Positions 9,792 to 19,317 of a stretch of DNA of 64,000 bases are shown piece after piece; within the stretch, counting starts at the first letter, position 1, and each line of letters starts with the position of its first letter. The stretch comes from Streptomyces sp. M41(2017) (GTDB taxonomy: Bacteria > Actinomycetota > Actinomycetes > Streptomycetales > Streptomycetaceae), in NCBI RefSeq assembly GCF_002078175.1, contig NZ_MWFK01000001.1, positions 2,418,001 through 2,482,000 on the forward strand, given 5' to 3'. A program made the translations under genes and the position numbers. The notes below the pieces were generated by a model. It saw nothing but the letters and a program-made list of their open reading frames with translations. It did no database searches and was not told where the DNA came from.

Positions 9792-10733
9792 GTGGAACGC
9801 ATCGACTCGCACGTCTCGCCCCGCTACGCCCAGATCCCCACCTTCATGCGCCTGCCGCACGACCAGAACCCGCGCGGCTACGACGTCGTCGTCATCGGCG
9901 CCCCCTACGACGGCGGCACCAGTTACCGGCCCGGCGCCCGCTTCGGACCCCGTGCGATCCGCAACGAGTCCGGGCTGATCCACGGCGTCGGCATCGACCG
10001 GGGGCCGGGCACCTTCGACCTCATCAACTGCGTCGACGGCGGCGACATCGACCTCACGCCGTTCAACATGAACATCGCGATCGAGACCGCGCAACGGCAT
10101 CTGGCGGAACTGCTCAAGAGCAACGCCGCCTTCATGATGCTGGGCGGCGACCACTCCCTGACCGTGGCCGCCCTGCGGGCCGTCGCCGAGCAGCACGGCC
10201 CCGTCGCCGTCCTGCACCTGGACGCGCACTCCGACACCAACCCGGCCTTCTACGGCGGGCAGTACCACCACGGCACCCCGTTCCGGCACGGCATCGAGGA
10301 GAAGCTCATCGATCCGGCCGCGATGGTGCAGATCGGGATCCGCGGCCACAACCCGAAGCCCGACTCCCTCGACTACGCCCGCGGCAACGGCGTCCGCGTC
10401 GTGACCGCCGACGAGTTCGGCGACCTCGGCGTGGCCGGCACCGCGGACCTCGTACGGGAACGGGTCGGAGGACGGCCCGTGTACGTGTCGGTCGACATCG
10501 ACGTCGTCGACCCGGCCTTCGCCCCCGGGACGGGCACCCCCGCGCCAGGCGGTCTGAGCTCCCGGGAGCTCCTCGCCCTGCTGCGCTGCGTCGGCGACCT
10601 CAGACCGGTCGGCTTCGACGTCATGGAGGTCTCGCCCCTGTACGACCACGCCGGGATCACCTCCGTCCTGGCCACCGAGATCGGCGCCGAACTGCTCTAC
10701 CAGTACGCCCGCGCCCACCGCGCCCCGGCGTAG
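9792..10733 (+). CDS. pah2: Proclavaminate amidinohydrolase
   Basis: This manganese enzyme of the arginase/ureohydrolase family removes the guanidino group of guanidinoproclavaminic acid as urea, yielding proclavaminic acid. The 313-residue protein shows the dimetal ligands in order: H121 in GGDHS, then D144, H146 and D148 in DAHSD, and D235 and D237 in SVDIDVVDP. It starts at a GTG with GGAGGGG about nine bases upstream. The step falls between two Cas reactions, which fits its place directly before cas. Confidence 0.97.
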   Translation: MERIDSHVSPRYAQIPTFMRLPHDQNPRGYDVVVIGAPYDGGTSYRPGARFGPRAIRNESGLIHGVGIDRGPGTFDLINCVDGGDIDLTPFNMNIAIETAQRHLAELLKSNAAFMMLGGDHSLTVAALRAVAEQHGPVAVLHLDAHSDTNPAFYGGQYHHGTPFRHGIEEKLIDPAAMVQIGIRGHNPKPDSLDYARGNGVRVVTADEFGDLGVAGTADLVRERVGGRPVYVSVDIDVVDPAFAPGTGTPAPGGLSSRELLALLRCVGDLRPVGFDVMEVSPLYDHAGITSVLATEIGAELLYQYARAHRAPA

Positions 10734-11783
<1,050 letters not shown>

Positions 11784-11963
11784 GCCGTGTCCGGCCTGGG
11801 CGGACCGTCCGCCGGGCGGCCGTCGAGCCCCCTTCGCGCACCCCGATCCTGGCCCCGGGGCGCGCGGAGGGGGCCGCGGCGCGTTCGGCTCGTTCTCGGT
11901 GGCGCCCCGAGCGGCGCGTGAAACGCTGGCTCACTGGAAGCAACGCAGACGGGAGACGATGAC

Positions 11964-13154
11964 ATGTCCGACTCCACATCGACGGCTCGGGCGACGCCGC
12001 TGGGCTTCGCCGTGCACACCGCCCCGGTCGGTCTCGGCGACGACGGCCGGGACGACTTCACCGTGCTCGCCTCGACCGTCCCGGCCCAGGTCAGCGGGGT
12101 GTTCACCCGGTCCCGGTTCGTCGGGCCGAGCGTTCTGCTGAGCCGGGAGGCGGTCGCCGACGGACAGGCCCGCGGGGTGGTCGTCCTGGCCCGCAACGCC
12201 AACGTCGCGACCGGCCGGGAGGGCGAGGCCAACGCGCGCGAGATCCGCGCCTCGGTCGCCGCCACGCTGGGCGTGCCCGACGGGGAGGTGCTGGTCGCCT
12301 CCACCGGCGTGATCGGCCGCCAGTACCCCATGCCGCAGATCCGCGAGCACCTCAAGTCGCTGGCCCTGCCGTTCCCCGAGGGCGGTTTCGACCGGGCGGC
12401 CCGCGCCATCATGACCACCGACACCCGGCCCAAGGAGGTCCGGCTGCGCTGCGGTGACGCGACGGTCGTCGGCATCGCCAAGGGCGTCGGCATGCTGGAG
12501 CCCGACATGGCCACGCTGCTCACGTTCTTCGCCACGGACGCCCGCCTCGACCCGGCCGAGCAGGACCGGATCTTCCGCCGCGTCATGGACCGCACGTTCA
12601 ACGCCGTCAGCATCGACACGGACACCTCGACCAGCGACACCGCGGTGCTGTTCGCCAACGGGCTGGCCGGCGACGTCGATCCCGGCGAGTTCGAGCAGGT
12701 CCTCCACGAGGCCGCCCTCGCGCTCGTCAAGGACATCGCGAGCGACGGCGAGGGGGCGAGCAAGCTCATCGAGGTGCGCGTGACGGGGGCCCGGGACACA
12801 TCCCAGGCCAAGCGGGTCGGCAAGACCGTCGTCAACTCGCCGCTCGTGAAGACCGCCGTGCACGGCAGCGACCCCAACTGGGGGCGGGTCGCGATGGCGG
12901 TCGGGAAGTGCTCCGACGACACGGACATCGACCAGGACGTGGTGCGGATCCGGTTCGGGGAGACGGAGGTGTACCCGACGGGGTCCGTCGACGTGGCCGA
13001 GGAGGACGCCGTGCGGGCCGCTGTCGCGGAGCACCTCAAGGGGGACGAGGTGGTCATCGGGATCGACCTCGGGATCGCCGAGGGGGAGTTCACCGTGTAC
13101 GGCTGCGACCTCACCGAGGGGTACGTCCGCCTCAACTCGGAGTACACGACCTGA
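11964..13154 (+). CDS. oat2: Ornithine acetyltransferase (OAT2 type)
   Basis: This enzyme moves acetyl groups between N-acetylornithine and glutamate, so it probably supports arginine supply for the pathway. It is not strictly essential in S. clavuligerus. The 396-residue protein is an Ntn hydrolase of the ArgJ family. The self-cleavage site MATLL gives an Ala183-Thr184 bond, and Thr184 becomes the nucleophile of the beta chain. The 180 bp before it and the strong hairpin after it suggest that it can be transcribed alone. Confidence 0.95.
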   Translation: MSDSTSTARATPLGFAVHTAPVGLGDDGRDDFTVLASTVPAQVSGVFTRSRFVGPSVLLSREAVADGQARGVVVLARNANVATGREGEANAREIRASVAATLGVPDGEVLVASTGVIGRQYPMPQIREHLKSLALPFPEGGFDRAARAIMTTDTRPKEVRLRCGDATVVGIAKGVGMLEPDMATLLTFFATDARLDPAEQDRIFRRVMDRTFNAVSIDTDTSTSDTAVLFANGLAGDVDPGEFEQVLHEAALALVKDIASDGEGASKLIEVRVTGARDTSQAKRVGKTVVNSPLVKTAVHGSDPNWGRVAMAVGKCSDDTDIDQDVVRIRFGETEVYPTGSVDVAEEDAVRAAVAEHLKGDEVVIGIDLGIAEGEFTVYGCDLTEGYVRLNSEYTT

Positions 13155-13221
13155 CGGAACCCAGCGGATTCCCGCCCCTCCGCCGCTGCCCGTCCCGTAC
13201 CGGGGGCGCTGCCCCCGGCCC

Positions 13222-13276
13222 CGTTCCTCGGTCGCCGGAGGGGCTGTTTCCCAGCCCGTCCGGCGACCGAGGAACG
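13222..13276 (+). terminator. Strong hairpin between oat2 and oppA1
   Basis: An 18-bp perfect stem pairs 13222-13239 with 13259-13276. Inside the loop GGGCTG and CAGCCC can pair again. There is no U-tract, which is usual for Streptomyces terminators. It should end the early-gene transcript and isolates oppA1, which has its own candidate operator just downstream. Confidence 0.8.
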
Positions 13277-13281
13277 CCCGG

Positions 13282-13308
13282 GTATGCCGAGCCCGCACGT
13301 GCTATGCG
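13282..13308 (+). promoter_or_regulatory. TATG direct repeat (20-bp period) upstream of oppA1
   Basis: GGTATGCCG and GCTATGCGT have their TATG cores at 13283 and 13303, exactly 20 bp apart. The proximal core is about 85 bp upstream of the oppA1 ATG. The same pair, with the same period and orientation to transcription, occurs upstream of cyp and gcaS. I infer a shared activator site, perhaps for ClaR. Confidence 0.6.
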
Positions 13309-13391
13309 TTCCCCCTGCCCAGGGGCCCTCCGGGTGGTCGGGCGAGCCCAGGATGGGAGCGGAATGCATCCGGCAGGAGGGCCGCAGGGAC

Positions 13392-15059
13392 ATGGAGAGC
13401 ACGAGGACCGACACCGGCGAGACCGGGTACGACGCGGGGGTCCGGGGCGTGGTGAGGCCGGGCGACGCGCTCGGCGGCACGCTCCGCCTCGTCCGCACCG
13501 ACGACTTCGACTCGCTGGACCCCGGCAACACGTACTACGCGTACACGTGGAACTTCCTGCGCCTCATCGGGCGGACGCTCGTCACCTTCGACACCGCGCC
13601 GGGCAAGGCGGGCCAGCGCCTCGTGCCGGACCTGGCGGAGGCGCTCGGCGAGGCCTCGGAGGGCGGCCGGGTGTGGACGTACCGGCTGCGCGAGGGACTG
13701 CGGTTCGAGGACGGCAGCCCGGTCACCGCCGGTGACGTCAAGTACGCGATCGCCCGCAGCAACTACGGGACCGACGTGCTCGGCGCGGGGCCCACCTACT
13801 TCCGGCATCTGCTGGGCACCGACTACGGCGGCCCGTGGCGCGAGCCCGACGTCGACGGGCCGGTCACCCTGGAGACACCCGACGAGCGCACCCTCGTGTT
13901 CCGGCTGGCGGAGCCGTTCGCGGGGATGGACCTGCTGGCGACGATGCCGAGCACGACCCCGGTACCGCGCCGGCTCGACACCGGCGCCGCCTACCGGCTG
14001 CGGCCGGTCGCGACGGGCCCGTACCGCGTGGTCTCGTACACCCGCGGTGAACTCGCCGTCCTGGAACGCAATCCGCACTGGGACCCGGAGACCGACCCGG
14101 TGCGCAGGCAGCGGGCCGAACGCGTCGAGGTGCACCTCGGCAAGGACCCGCACGAGGTCGACCGGATGCTGCTCGCCGGGGAGGCGCACATCGACCTCGC
14201 CGGGTTCGGGGTCCAGCCCTCGACCCAGGAGAGGATCCTGGCGGACCCGGCGCTGCGCGCCGACGCCGACAACCCGCTGTCCGGGTTCACCTGGATCTAC
14301 TGCCTGTCGAGCCGGATCGCGCCGTTCGACAACGTGCACGCCCGCCGCGCGGTGCAGTTCGCCACCGACAAGGCCGCGATGCAGGAGGCGTACGGCGGTT
14401 CGGTCGGCGGGGACATCGCGACGACGATTCTGCCGCCGACCCTCGACGGCCATCAGGACTTCGACCGGTACCCGGTGGGAGCCGAGGGGCGAGGTGACCT
14501 GGACGCGGCGCGGGCCGAACTCGCCGCCGCCGGGATGCCCGACGGGTTCCGGACGAAGATCGCCGCCCGCAAGGACCGGCTGAAGGAGTACCGGGCCGCC
14601 GAGGCGCTGGCCGCCGGGCTCGCCCGGGTCGGGATCGAGGCCGAGGTCCTGGACTTCCCCTCGGGCGACTACTTCGACATCTACGGCGGCTGCCCCGCCT
14701 ATCTGCGCGAACACGGCATCGGGATCATCATGTTCGGCTGGGGCGCCGACTTCCCCGACGGGTACGGGTTCCTCCAGCAGATCGTCGACGGCCGGGCCAT
14801 CAAGGAGCGCGGCAACCAGAACATGGGTGAACTCGACGACCCGGAGATCAACGCCCTGCTCGACCGCGGTGCGACCTCCTCCGACCCGGCCGAGCGGGCG
14901 GAGATCTGGCACCGGATCGACCGCCTCACCATGGAGCACGCGGTGATCGTGCCGTACCTGTACCCGCGCTCGCTCCTCTACCGGCACCCGGACGCCCGCA
15001 ACGTCTACGTCACCGGGTCCTTCGGGATGTACGACTACGTGGCGCTCGGAGCCGGCTGA
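13392..15059 (+). CDS. oppA1: Oligopeptide-binding protein homologue (SBP family 5)
   Basis: The 555-residue protein is a family 5 extracellular-solute-binding protein, with GGTLRLV and SLDP near the start and the typical binding-lobe motifs after. In S. clavuligerus, OppA1 is needed for clavulanic acid formation, apparently in the poorly understood conversion after clavaminic acid. The ATG at 13392 has AGGAGGG upstream. From this start I see no Sec signal, lipobox or Tat motif, unlike normal binding proteins, and the window has no OppBCDF transporter. Its last 25 bp overlap the end of claR on the other strand. Confidence 0.93.
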   Translation: MESTRTDTGETGYDAGVRGVVRPGDALGGTLRLVRTDDFDSLDPGNTYYAYTWNFLRLIGRTLVTFDTAPGKAGQRLVPDLAEALGEASEGGRVWTYRLREGLRFEDGSPVTAGDVKYAIARSNYGTDVLGAGPTYFRHLLGTDYGGPWREPDVDGPVTLETPDERTLVFRLAEPFAGMDLLATMPSTTPVPRRLDTGAAYRLRPVATGPYRVVSYTRGELAVLERNPHWDPETDPVRRQRAERVEVHLGKDPHEVDRMLLAGEAHIDLAGFGVQPSTQERILADPALRADADNPLSGFTWIYCLSSRIAPFDNVHARRAVQFATDKAAMQEAYGGSVGGDIATTILPPTLDGHQDFDRYPVGAEGRGDLDAARAELAAAGMPDGFRTKIAARKDRLKEYRAAEALAAGLARVGIEAEVLDFPSGDYFDIYGGCPAYLREHGIGIIMFGWGADFPDGYGFLQQIVDGRAIKERGNQNMGELDDPEINALLDRGATSSDPAERAEIWHRIDRLTMEHAVIVPYLYPRSLLYRHPDARNVYVTGSFGMYDYVALGAG

Positions 15060-16555
15060 GGCATCGCGCGCGGGTCCTGCCGGGGGGTCCCCGTGGCCCC
15101 CGGCAGGGCGAGGCCCCGGCAGGACTGCGCCGCCTCGTGGAACTCCGCCTCGAAGCGGCCCAGCCGGTGCAGGAAGCTGCGGGTGGACCCGGTGAGATCG
15201 GTACCCCGCGCGCTGCGCAGCAACAACTGTGCCCCCAGGCCGAGTTCGAGCCGGTGGATGCGGCGGGTCAGCGCGGACTGGCTGATGGAGAGCACCGCGG
15301 CCGCCCGGTTGATGCTGCCGTGCCGCGCCACCGCCCGCAGCACGTGCAGGTCGTCGACGTCGAGCTTCCGGGTGCCCTGCGCGATGTCCGGTGCGGCCGG
15401 TGCGGCCGGCGCCGGTGCGGCCGCGCGGGCGGCGCCGGTCGTCCGCTCGCGGTACCAGCTGGTCCACCAGGGATCGGTGAGCAGGTCCGGGTGACGGTCG
15501 GCGAAACGGTGCAGATAGCGGTCGGCGAGCAGCTCGGCCAGGTGCTCCGCGAGGGCGCCGGGGACGACCGTCGGGTCGACGAGGAGGCTGGTGGAGCGGT
15601 GCGGGCGCTCCACGAGGGACCGGTGGACCACGGAGGGGGCGACGACGGCCGGGCGGGTCGGGGAGCCGAGGCCGATCGCGTCGCCGCGCCGCAGCATGCC
15701 CCGGGCCACGGACGCGCCGGTGACGTGGAGGGCGGCGGGGGCGGGCAGCCCGGCGGCCTGGAAGACTCGCGCGACCAGGACCTCGGAGTCGGGGCCGACC
15801 TCGGACACCCAGGTCTCGTCCCGCAGATCGGCGAGCGGGACGGCGCCGCCGCCGGCCAGCCGGTGGCCCTGGGGCAGGGTGACCCACAGCGGGTCGTCGA
15901 GGACCGGGTAGGTGCGCACCGGACGTTCGAGGGACCGGCCCGGGGCATCCAGGCTCCAGGTGTGCGCCGCGTCCACGTGGTAGCCGGCGAGCCGGCGCAT
16001 GACCTGCTGGGGCGTGTCGTGGTGCACCGACAGCAGGATGTCCAGGGCGGCGGCGGCGTCCTCGACGACGTCCTCCAGGAACGGTTCGGCGGACGCGATG
16101 GCCAGGACGGCCGGGGCGTCGACGGCCTCGGGGCCGTGCCCGAAGATGTCCGTGCGGACGGCGAGGTCGACCTGGCGGAAGAACCGGCGGCCGGCGGCCA
16201 GCAGGCGGGAGCCCGCCGAGGTGAGGCGCGCGGTGTGCCGGCCCCGCAGGGTCAGCGGCAGCCCCACCGCCTTGTCCAGGCGCTCCAGTTGGCGCTCGAC
16301 GGCACCGCCCCGGGAGCCGGTCCGGCGGGCTGCCTCGGCGAGGTCCCCGCACTGCCCGACCGCGTCCAGCAGGGACAGGTCGGGGCGGGTGAAGGGGAAG
16401 CCCGCCGGGGTGCCGGGGGACGTCGTGGGGGACGCCGGAGCGGGCGCGGCGGCGGCGGAGGAGGAGAAGGAAGAAGAGGGGAAAGGAGTCGGCCGGTCGA
16501 GAACAGAGGCGAGTGCAGGATGTACCGCAGGCGTTGTTTCTGACCCGGAAGACAA
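15035..16555 (-). CDS. claR: ClaR-type regulator with two LysR-like HTH domains
   Basis: ClaR activates the late clavulanic acid genes in S. clavuligerus. This 506-residue version has a Ser/Ala/Pro-rich N-terminal extension, a degenerate LysR-type HTH at about 58-115, a LysR substrate-like domain, and a second, better-conserved LysR HTH at about 397-450 (INRAAAVLSISQSALTRRIHRL). A double HTH, one at each end, is also what I recall for ClaR. The start is a TTG at 16555 with AAGGA eight bases upstream. It is longer than the roughly 430 residues of S. clavuligerus ClaR, mostly because of the N-terminal extension. It converges on oppA1. Confidence 0.92.
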   Translation of the reverse strand: MSSGSETTPAVHPALASVLDRPTPFPSSSFSSSAAAAPAPASPTTSPGTPAGFPFTRPDLSLLDAVGQCGDLAEAARRTGSRGGAVERQLERLDKAVGLPLTLRGRHTARLTSAGSRLLAAGRRFFRQVDLAVRTDIFGHGPEAVDAPAVLAIASAEPFLEDVVEDAAAALDILLSVHHDTPQQVMRRLAGYHVDAAHTWSLDAPGRSLERPVRTYPVLDDPLWVTLPQGHRLAGGGAVPLADLRDETWVSEVGPDSEVLVARVFQAAGLPAPAALHVTGASVARGMLRRGDAIGLGSPTRPAVVAPSVVHRSLVERPHRSTSLLVDPTVVPGALAEHLAELLADRYLHRFADRHPDLLTDPWWTSWYRERTTGAARAAAPAPAAPAAPDIAQGTRKLDVDDLHVLRAVARHGSINRAAAVLSISQSALTRRIHRLELGLGAQLLLRSARGTDLTGSTRSFLHRLGRFEAEFHEAAQSCRGLALPGATGTPRQDPRAMPQPAPSAT

Positions 16556-16669
16556 TGTCGGTTTCCTTTGTGGTCAAGGACTGTGCCGTGTGATTGTCCG
16601 CAGTGGCTCGATGAATTCGGAGGGGCCGAATTCTCCGTACGTCGCTGCGGCGATGCTAGGCACGTCCTC

Positions 16670-16707
16670 TCTCCGGGCTCTCCTCACGTCGGGAGAGGCC
16701 CCGGAGA
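16670..16707 (-). terminator. Hairpin between car and claR
   Basis: TCTCCGGGCTCTCC (16670-16683) pairs with 16692-16707 across an 8-base loop, with a small bulge in the G/C part. It lies 31 bp beyond the car stop and 115 bp upstream of the claR start. It probably ends the leftward car transcript, so claR would need its own promoter. Confidence 0.6.
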
Positions 16708-16737
16708 CCGTCCGGAGACCGGTTCCGGCAGGGTCGT

Positions 16738-17487
16738 TCAGGCCTGGTCGGTCGGACGGATGAAGATCTCGTTGACCGTCGCGTGGGGCGGCGCGGTGAC
16801 GGCGTAGCGGACCGCCTCGGCGATGTCGGTGGCCTGCAACTGCCGGATCTTGGCGACCCGTTCCTCGATCGCGGCCTTCGTCGGCGCGTGGGTGATGTGC
16901 TCGCGCAGCTCCGTCTCGACCGTGCCCGGCTCGACGACCACGACACGCACCCCGCGTTCGGTGACCTCCTGGCGCAGCCCCTCGCTGAAGCCGTTCACGG
17001 CGAACTTGCTCGCGTTGTAGCCGGCCGCCCCGCGCCCGGCGACGCGGCCGGCGATCGAGGAGATCTGCACGACCGTGCCCTGGCTCCTGAGCAGGTGCGG
17101 AAGGGCCGCGTGGGTCATGTACATCAGGCCGAGGACATTGGTGTTGATCATCCGGGTCCAGTCGGTGGTGTCGGCGTCCTCGACGGGGCCGAGCAGCATG
17201 ATCCCGGCGTTGTTCACGAGGATGTCGAGGCGTCCCAGGGTCTCCACGGTGGACCGGACGGCGTCGGCCGCGGCCCGCTCGTCGGTCACGTCCAGTTCGA
17301 CGACGTGCACCGTCGCGCCGTCCGCGGCGAGTTCGTCCGCGAGCGCGGTCAGCCGGTCGACCCGACGGGCCGCGACGGCGACCGCCGCGCCCTCCGCGGC
17401 GAGCGCCCGCGCGGTGGCCGCGCCGATCCCCGAACTCGCGCCCGTGACGAGCGCGACCTTTCCCTGCAGTGCTGACGTCGTGGTCAT
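16738..17487 (-). CDS. car: Clavaldehyde dehydrogenase (clavulanic acid reductase)
   Basis: This NADPH-dependent short-chain dehydrogenase reduces clavaldehyde to clavulanic acid, the last step. The 249-residue protein starts at the ATG at 17487. It has the cofactor motif TGASSGIG at 15-22, NNAG at 92-95, catalytic Ser143/144 and the pair Tyr157/Lys161 in YNASK. The segments GPVEDADTTDWTRMI and the ending IRPTDQA match S. clavuligerus CAD as I remember it. It is divergent from cyp. In S. clavuligerus it belongs to the late genes that depend on ClaR. Confidence 0.95.
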   Translation of the reverse strand: MTTTSALQGKVALVTGASSGIGAATARALAAEGAAVAVAARRVDRLTALADELAADGATVHVVELDVTDERAAADAVRSTVETLGRLDILVNNAGIMLLGPVEDADTTDWTRMINTNVLGLMYMTHAALPHLLRSQGTVVQISSIAGRVAGRGAAGYNASKFAVNGFSEGLRQEVTERGVRVVVVEPGTVETELREHITHAPTKAAIEERVAKIRQLQATDIAEAVRYAVTAPPHATVNEIFIRPTDQA

Positions 17488-17798
17488 GGTTCTCCCCGGG
17501 GGCGAGTGCCGGTGCGTGGACAGGTCCGGGAGCGCGGCCGGAACACCGGGCCGATGCGGCCGGGGCGTCTCCTGATGTCGGCCGGGACGCCGGACCAATT
17601 CATTCGGGACGCCGCGACGTTAGCAGCAGGGCCGTGCCCGGTGAATGGCCGAAGGAGCCGCAGGTTATGACTGTTTCCGGCCGGTTATGCGCGCCGGGGC
17701 CCGGGCCACGACGCCTCCGTGCGGGCACGGCAGATTGGGACGGCGACAGCACGTCGGCGCGACCCCTGTGCAGCGACCTGCGCAGCGATAGGCGGTGG
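17488..17798. other. 311-bp divergent promoter region between car and cyp
   Basis: This gap must hold promoters for car (leftward) and the cyp-fd-orf12-orf13 operon (rightward). I see the TATG direct repeat at 17663-17689 and no believable ORF. The region is slightly less G/C-rich around 17595-17690 than its neighbours, as expected for promoter DNA. Confidence 0.6.
17663..17689 (+). promoter_or_regulatory. TATG direct repeat (20-bp period) upstream of cyp
   Basis: GGTTATGAC and GGTTATGCG begin at 17663 and 17683, exactly 20 bp apart. The proximal copy is about 110 bp upstream of the cyp start. The matching pairs upstream of oppA1 and gcaS share the TATG core, period and direction. Because car is divergent, the same element could serve it as well. 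Confidence 0.6.
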
Positions 17799-19025
17799 AT
17801 GATGCAGAACGACGCGGCACTCCAGGACGAGAAGGCGGCCCCCTCGTACCCGATGCCACGGGTCTGTCCCGTGGACCCGCCCCCGCAGCTCGCCGGACTG
17901 CGTGCCGGTCCGGCCGCGAGCAAGGTCACCCTGTGGGACGGCAGTCAGGTCTGGCTGGTCACCTCCCACGCCGGGGTACGGGCCGTGCTCGGTGACCGCC
18001 GGTTCACCGCCGTCACCAGCGCCCCGGGCTTCCCGATGCTGACGCGCACCTCCCAACTGGTGCGTGCCGCGCCGCACACGGCCTCCTTCATCCGCATGGA
18101 CGACCCGGACCACTCCCGGCTGCGGTCGATGCTCACACGGGACTTCCTGGCCCGCCGCGCCGAGGAGATGCGCCCCGTGCTGCGGGAGCTGCTCGACGAG
18201 ATGCTGTCCGCGCTGGTCTCCTCCGGGGAGCGGCCCGTCGACCTCGTCACCGGGCTGACGACACCCGTGCCCTCCAAGGTCATCACCCTGCTCTTCGGGG
18301 TGTCCGAGGGGGACTTCATCGAGAGCCGCAGCGCGATCCTCATCGACCGCGGCTACACCCCCGACCAAGTGGCGGCCTCGCGGGACGAGTTGGACGGCTT
18401 CCTGCGTGAGCTGGTCGAGCAGCGGGTCGCCGACCCGGGCACCGACCTGGTGAGCCGGCTCGTGACCGAGCAGGTGCGTCCCGGCCGGCTGAGCGTCGAG
18501 GAACTCGTGCCGATGTGCCGGTTGCTGCTGGTCGCCGGACACGGCACGACCGCCAGCCAGGCCGCGCTCAGCCTGCTCAGTCTCGCCACCGACCCGAACC
18601 TGGCCGGCGCGCTCGCCAAGGACGAGAGCCTGCTGCCGAAGGCGGTCGACGAACTGCTGCGCTTCCACTCCATCGTGCAGAACGGCCTGGCCCGCGCCGC
18701 CGTCGAGGACGTCCGGCTCGACGACGTGACGATCCGGGCCGGGGAGGGCGTCGTCCTCTCGCTGGCCGCCGGCAACCGCGACGAGGGCGTCTTCCCGTCC
18801 CCGGACACGCTCGACCCGCACCGCGACGCCCGCCGCCACCTCGCCTTCGGCCACGGCATCCACCAGTGCCTCGGCCAGTGGCTCGCCAAGGTCGAGATCG
18901 AGGAGATGCTCGCGGCCGTCCTGCGCTGGATGCCCGGCGTGCGGCTCGCGGTGCCCTTCGAGGAGCTGGACTTCCGCCACGAGGTGTCGAGTTACGGGCT
19001 CGGTGCGCTGCCGGTGACCTGGTGA
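17799..19025 (+). CDS. cyp: Cytochrome P450 of late clavulanic acid pathway
   Basis: The 408-residue P450 has the I-helix motif AGHGTT at 246-251 and the haem-ligating Cys357 in [12 protein letters not shown]. It resembles the orf10 product of the S. clavuligerus cluster over the whole length. It is thought to act with the adjacent ferredoxin on the route from clavaminic acid derivatives to clavaldehyde, where oxidative deamination and inversion of stereochemistry happen. The exact reaction is not established. Two ATG codons stand in tandem at 17799 and 17802 after a GGCGG sequence. The stop overlaps the ferredoxin start (GTGA). Confidence 0.95.
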   Translation: MMQNDAALQDEKAAPSYPMPRVCPVDPPPQLAGLRAGPAASKVTLWDGSQVWLVTSHAGVRAVLGDRRFTAVTSAPGFPMLTRTSQLVRAAPHTASFIRMDDPDHSRLRSMLTRDFLARRAEEMRPVLRELLDEMLSALVSSGERPVDLVTGLTTPVPSKVITLLFGVSEGDFIESRSAILIDRGYTPDQVAASRDELDGFLRELVEQRVADPGTDLVSRLVTEQVRPGRLSVEELVPMCRLLLVAGHGTTASQAALSLLSLATDPNLAGALAKDESLLPKAVDELLRFHSIVQNGLARAAVEDVRLDDVTIRAGEGVVLSLAAGNRDEGVFPSPDTLDPHRDARRHLAFGHGIHQCLGQWLAKVEIEEMLAAVLRWMPGVRLAVPFEELDFRHEVSSYGLGALPVTW

Positions 19026-19309
19026 GCGACGACGAGCACGGGCCGGGCGCCACCGACCGGGAGCCGGGCGCGGAACAGGGCGCGGAACAGGGCGCGGAGG
19101 GCGGGTCGGGCCTGACGATCGCCATCGTGCCCGACGCCTGCTGCGCCATGGGCCGGTGCGCCGCGACCGAACCCGACCTCTTCGACCAGGACCCGGACAC
19201 CGGCACCGTCGTCCTGCTCGACGCCACCCCCGCACCCGCCCTGCACGCCTCGGCCCGGCTCTGCGCCGAGCTGTGCCCGTGCGGCGCGATCACGGTCACC
19301 GAGAGCTGA
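19022..19309 (+). CDS. fd: Ferredoxin partner of the P450
   Basis: This is a 95-residue single-cluster ferredoxin that should pass electrons to the neighbouring P450. The cysteines lie in ACCAMGRC (about residues 39-46) and CAELCPCGA near the end. The spacing C-x2-M-x2-C, with Met in the third ligand position, points to a [3Fe-4S] cluster as in other P450 ferredoxins. The GTG start overlaps the cyp stop. The first 30 residues are an acidic extension with a repeated GAEQ unit, so this ferredoxin is longer than the usual 65-70 residues. An internal start cannot be excluded. Confidence 0.9.
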   Translation: MSDDEHGPGATDREPGAEQGAEQGAEGGSGLTIAIVPDACCAMGRCAATEPDLFDQDPDTGTVVLLDATPAPALHASARLCAELCPCGAITVTES

Positions 19310-19317
19310 GTGGAGCG

